NCBI RefSeq assembly: GCF_947632075.1
Contig: NZ_CANRNX010000019.1
Location: forward strand, 1-33,870
From: an uncultured Flavobacterium sp.
GTDB lineage: Bacteria > Bacteroidota > Bacteroidia > Flavobacteriales > Flavobacteriaceae
Direction: 5' to 3'
Length of the DNA stretch: 33,870 nucleotides
The position numbers and the translations under genes were made by a program. Position 1 is the stretch's first letter. Every line of letters starts with the position of its first letter. Below, one piece after another: positions 33,076-33,870 of the stretch. The notes beneath the pieces are model-generated. The model had not been told where the DNA came from and did not search any database. It saw only the letters and a program-made list of their open reading frames with translations.

Positions 33076-33870
33076 ATGATTACAACAGAACAGGTTAAAA
33101 ACCTTATAGATCGCCTTGGTGCGTTAAGGAGGTATCTTTGACATCGATAAGAAATTAATCGAAATTACTAACGAAGAAGAAAAAACATTTGCCCCTGATT
33201 TTTGGAATAATGCCAAAGAAGCAGAAGCTATTGTAAGAAATATTCGTTCTAAGAAAAAATGGGTTGAAGGCTTTAATCAAGCTACTTCTGAGGTAGAAGA
33301 ATTACAAATAGGGTTAGAGTTTTTTGCAGAAGGCGAACTTTCTGCTGAAGAAATAACTGAACAATTTGAGAAAGCTTTAAATACTATTGAAGACTTAGAA
33401 TTTAAAAACATGCTTTCAGACGAAGGTGATAGCATGAGTGCAGTTTTACAAATTACGGCTGGTGCTGGTGGTACCGAAAGTTGTGATTGGGCTGCTATGT
33501 TAATGCGTATGTATTTAATGTGGGGCGAAAAAAACGGCTACAAAATCAAAGAACTTAACTTCCAAGAAGGAGAAGTTGCTGGCGTTAAAACAGTAGCTTT
33601 AGAATTTGAAGGCGAGTTTGCTTTTGGTTATCTAAAAGGAGAAAATGGTGTTCACCGTTTGGTACGTATCTCTCCTTTTGATAGTAATGCTAAACGACAT
33701 ACTTCATTTGCTTCTGTTTATGTGTATCCGTTGGCAGATGATACTATTGAAATTGAAATTTCACAATCTGATATTTCTTGGGAAACCATGCGTTCTTCAG
33801 GAGCTGGAGGGCAAAACGTAAACAAGGTTGAAACTGCGGTTCGTTTACGTCACCACCCTACCGGAATTAT
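33076..33870 (+). CDS. prfB: Peptide chain release factor 2 with programmed +1 frameshift (3' end beyond window)
   Basis: RF2 terminates translation at UGA and UAA. The zero frame from ATG 33076 runs 21 codons ([21 protein letters not shown]) to a TGA at 33139-33141. A +1 shift at CTT-TGA-C then continues [17 protein letters not shown] to the window end. The classic stimulators are present: AGGAGG at 33127-33132, a 3-nt spacer and slippery CTTTGAC. Downstream, the stop-codon-recognition SPF lies in [16 protein letters not shown] and the catalytic GGQ in [13 protein letters not shown]. This is the standard autoregulatory circuit: scarce RF2 lets the ribosome pause at UGA and shift. The C-terminal part of domain 3 and the end of the gene are outside the window. 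Confidence 0.96.

Overview
The window reads as chromosome of a low-GC member of the Flavobacteriaceae (Bacteroidota; Flavobacterium- or Myroides-like). The evidence is the gene content (a type IX secretion cargo protein, a TonB receptor paired with a DUF4249 lipoprotein, many DUF families typical of Bacteroidota), starts without Shine-Dalgarno sequences, and many upstream TAnnTTTG boxes, the Bacteroidota -7 promoter element. I see no rRNA, tRNA, CRISPR array, insertion sequence or prophage.

Layout. 203-2199 (+): DUF1684 protein, TatD-type hydrolase, TcdA/CsdL-type tRNA-modification enzyme. 2239-2350: a GC-rich, strongly folded intergenic element. 2420-5537 (-): DHA2 drug-efflux MFS protein and an acyl-CoA carboxylase beta subunit. 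5721-7494 (+): DUF47/PhoU-like protein plus PiT phosphate transporter, with a Pho-box-like direct repeat upstream. 7652-8755 (+): chromate transporter gene broken by an early stop codon. 8802-15000 (-): a sulfur island. 15246-18122 (+): DUF1573 protein and monomeric NADP isocitrate dehydrogenase. 18264-22820 (+): an unrecognised membrane-anchored protein, a Nudix hydrolase, a TonB receptor and its DUF4249 partner. 22864-23482 (-): a beta-barrel protein whose signal peptide appears to be cut off by an A8-tract frameshift. 23656-24366 (+): YebC. 24687-28005 (+): pstS-pstC-pstA-pstB, again behind a Pho-box-like repeat. 28056-28523 (+): small exported protein. 28681-30189 (-): T9SS cargo. 30276-31962 (-): ftsY, lipoprotein, DUF721/DciA-like protein. 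32180-32985 (-): DUF6787 and DUF6146 proteins. 33076-end (+): prfB with its programmed +1 frameshift.

The most interesting system is the sulfur island. A Crp/Fnr-family regulator with a cysteine cluster in its sensor domain lies next to a TSUP (TauE/SafE) exporter, a CstB-like metallo-beta-lactamase/pseudo-rhodanese/rhodanese protein, a stand-alone rhodanese, a thiol-methyltransferase-like enzyme, two tiny Cys-containing membrane proteins, a thioredoxin, an unknown lipoprotein and a fused DoxDA thiosulfate:quinone oxidoreductase. Three copies of the inverted repeat [G/A]TAAC-N4-GTTAC lie upstream of the regulator, the exporter and the CstB-like gene, each 21-22 nt from a -7-like box. This is the geometry of class II activation. 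The inferred pathway is: sulfide or persulfide is oxidised to thiosulfate (CstB-like), thiosulfate electrons enter the quinone pool (DoxDA), sulfite or thiosulfate is exported (TSUP), and excess thiol or sulfide is methylated, all under one persulfide-responsive regulator. The parts belong to known families; this exact assembly and its operator are the novel proposal.

Two phosphate-uptake modules about 19 kb apart (PhoU-like/PiT and Pst) share a 7-4-7 direct repeat and probably form one Pho regulon.
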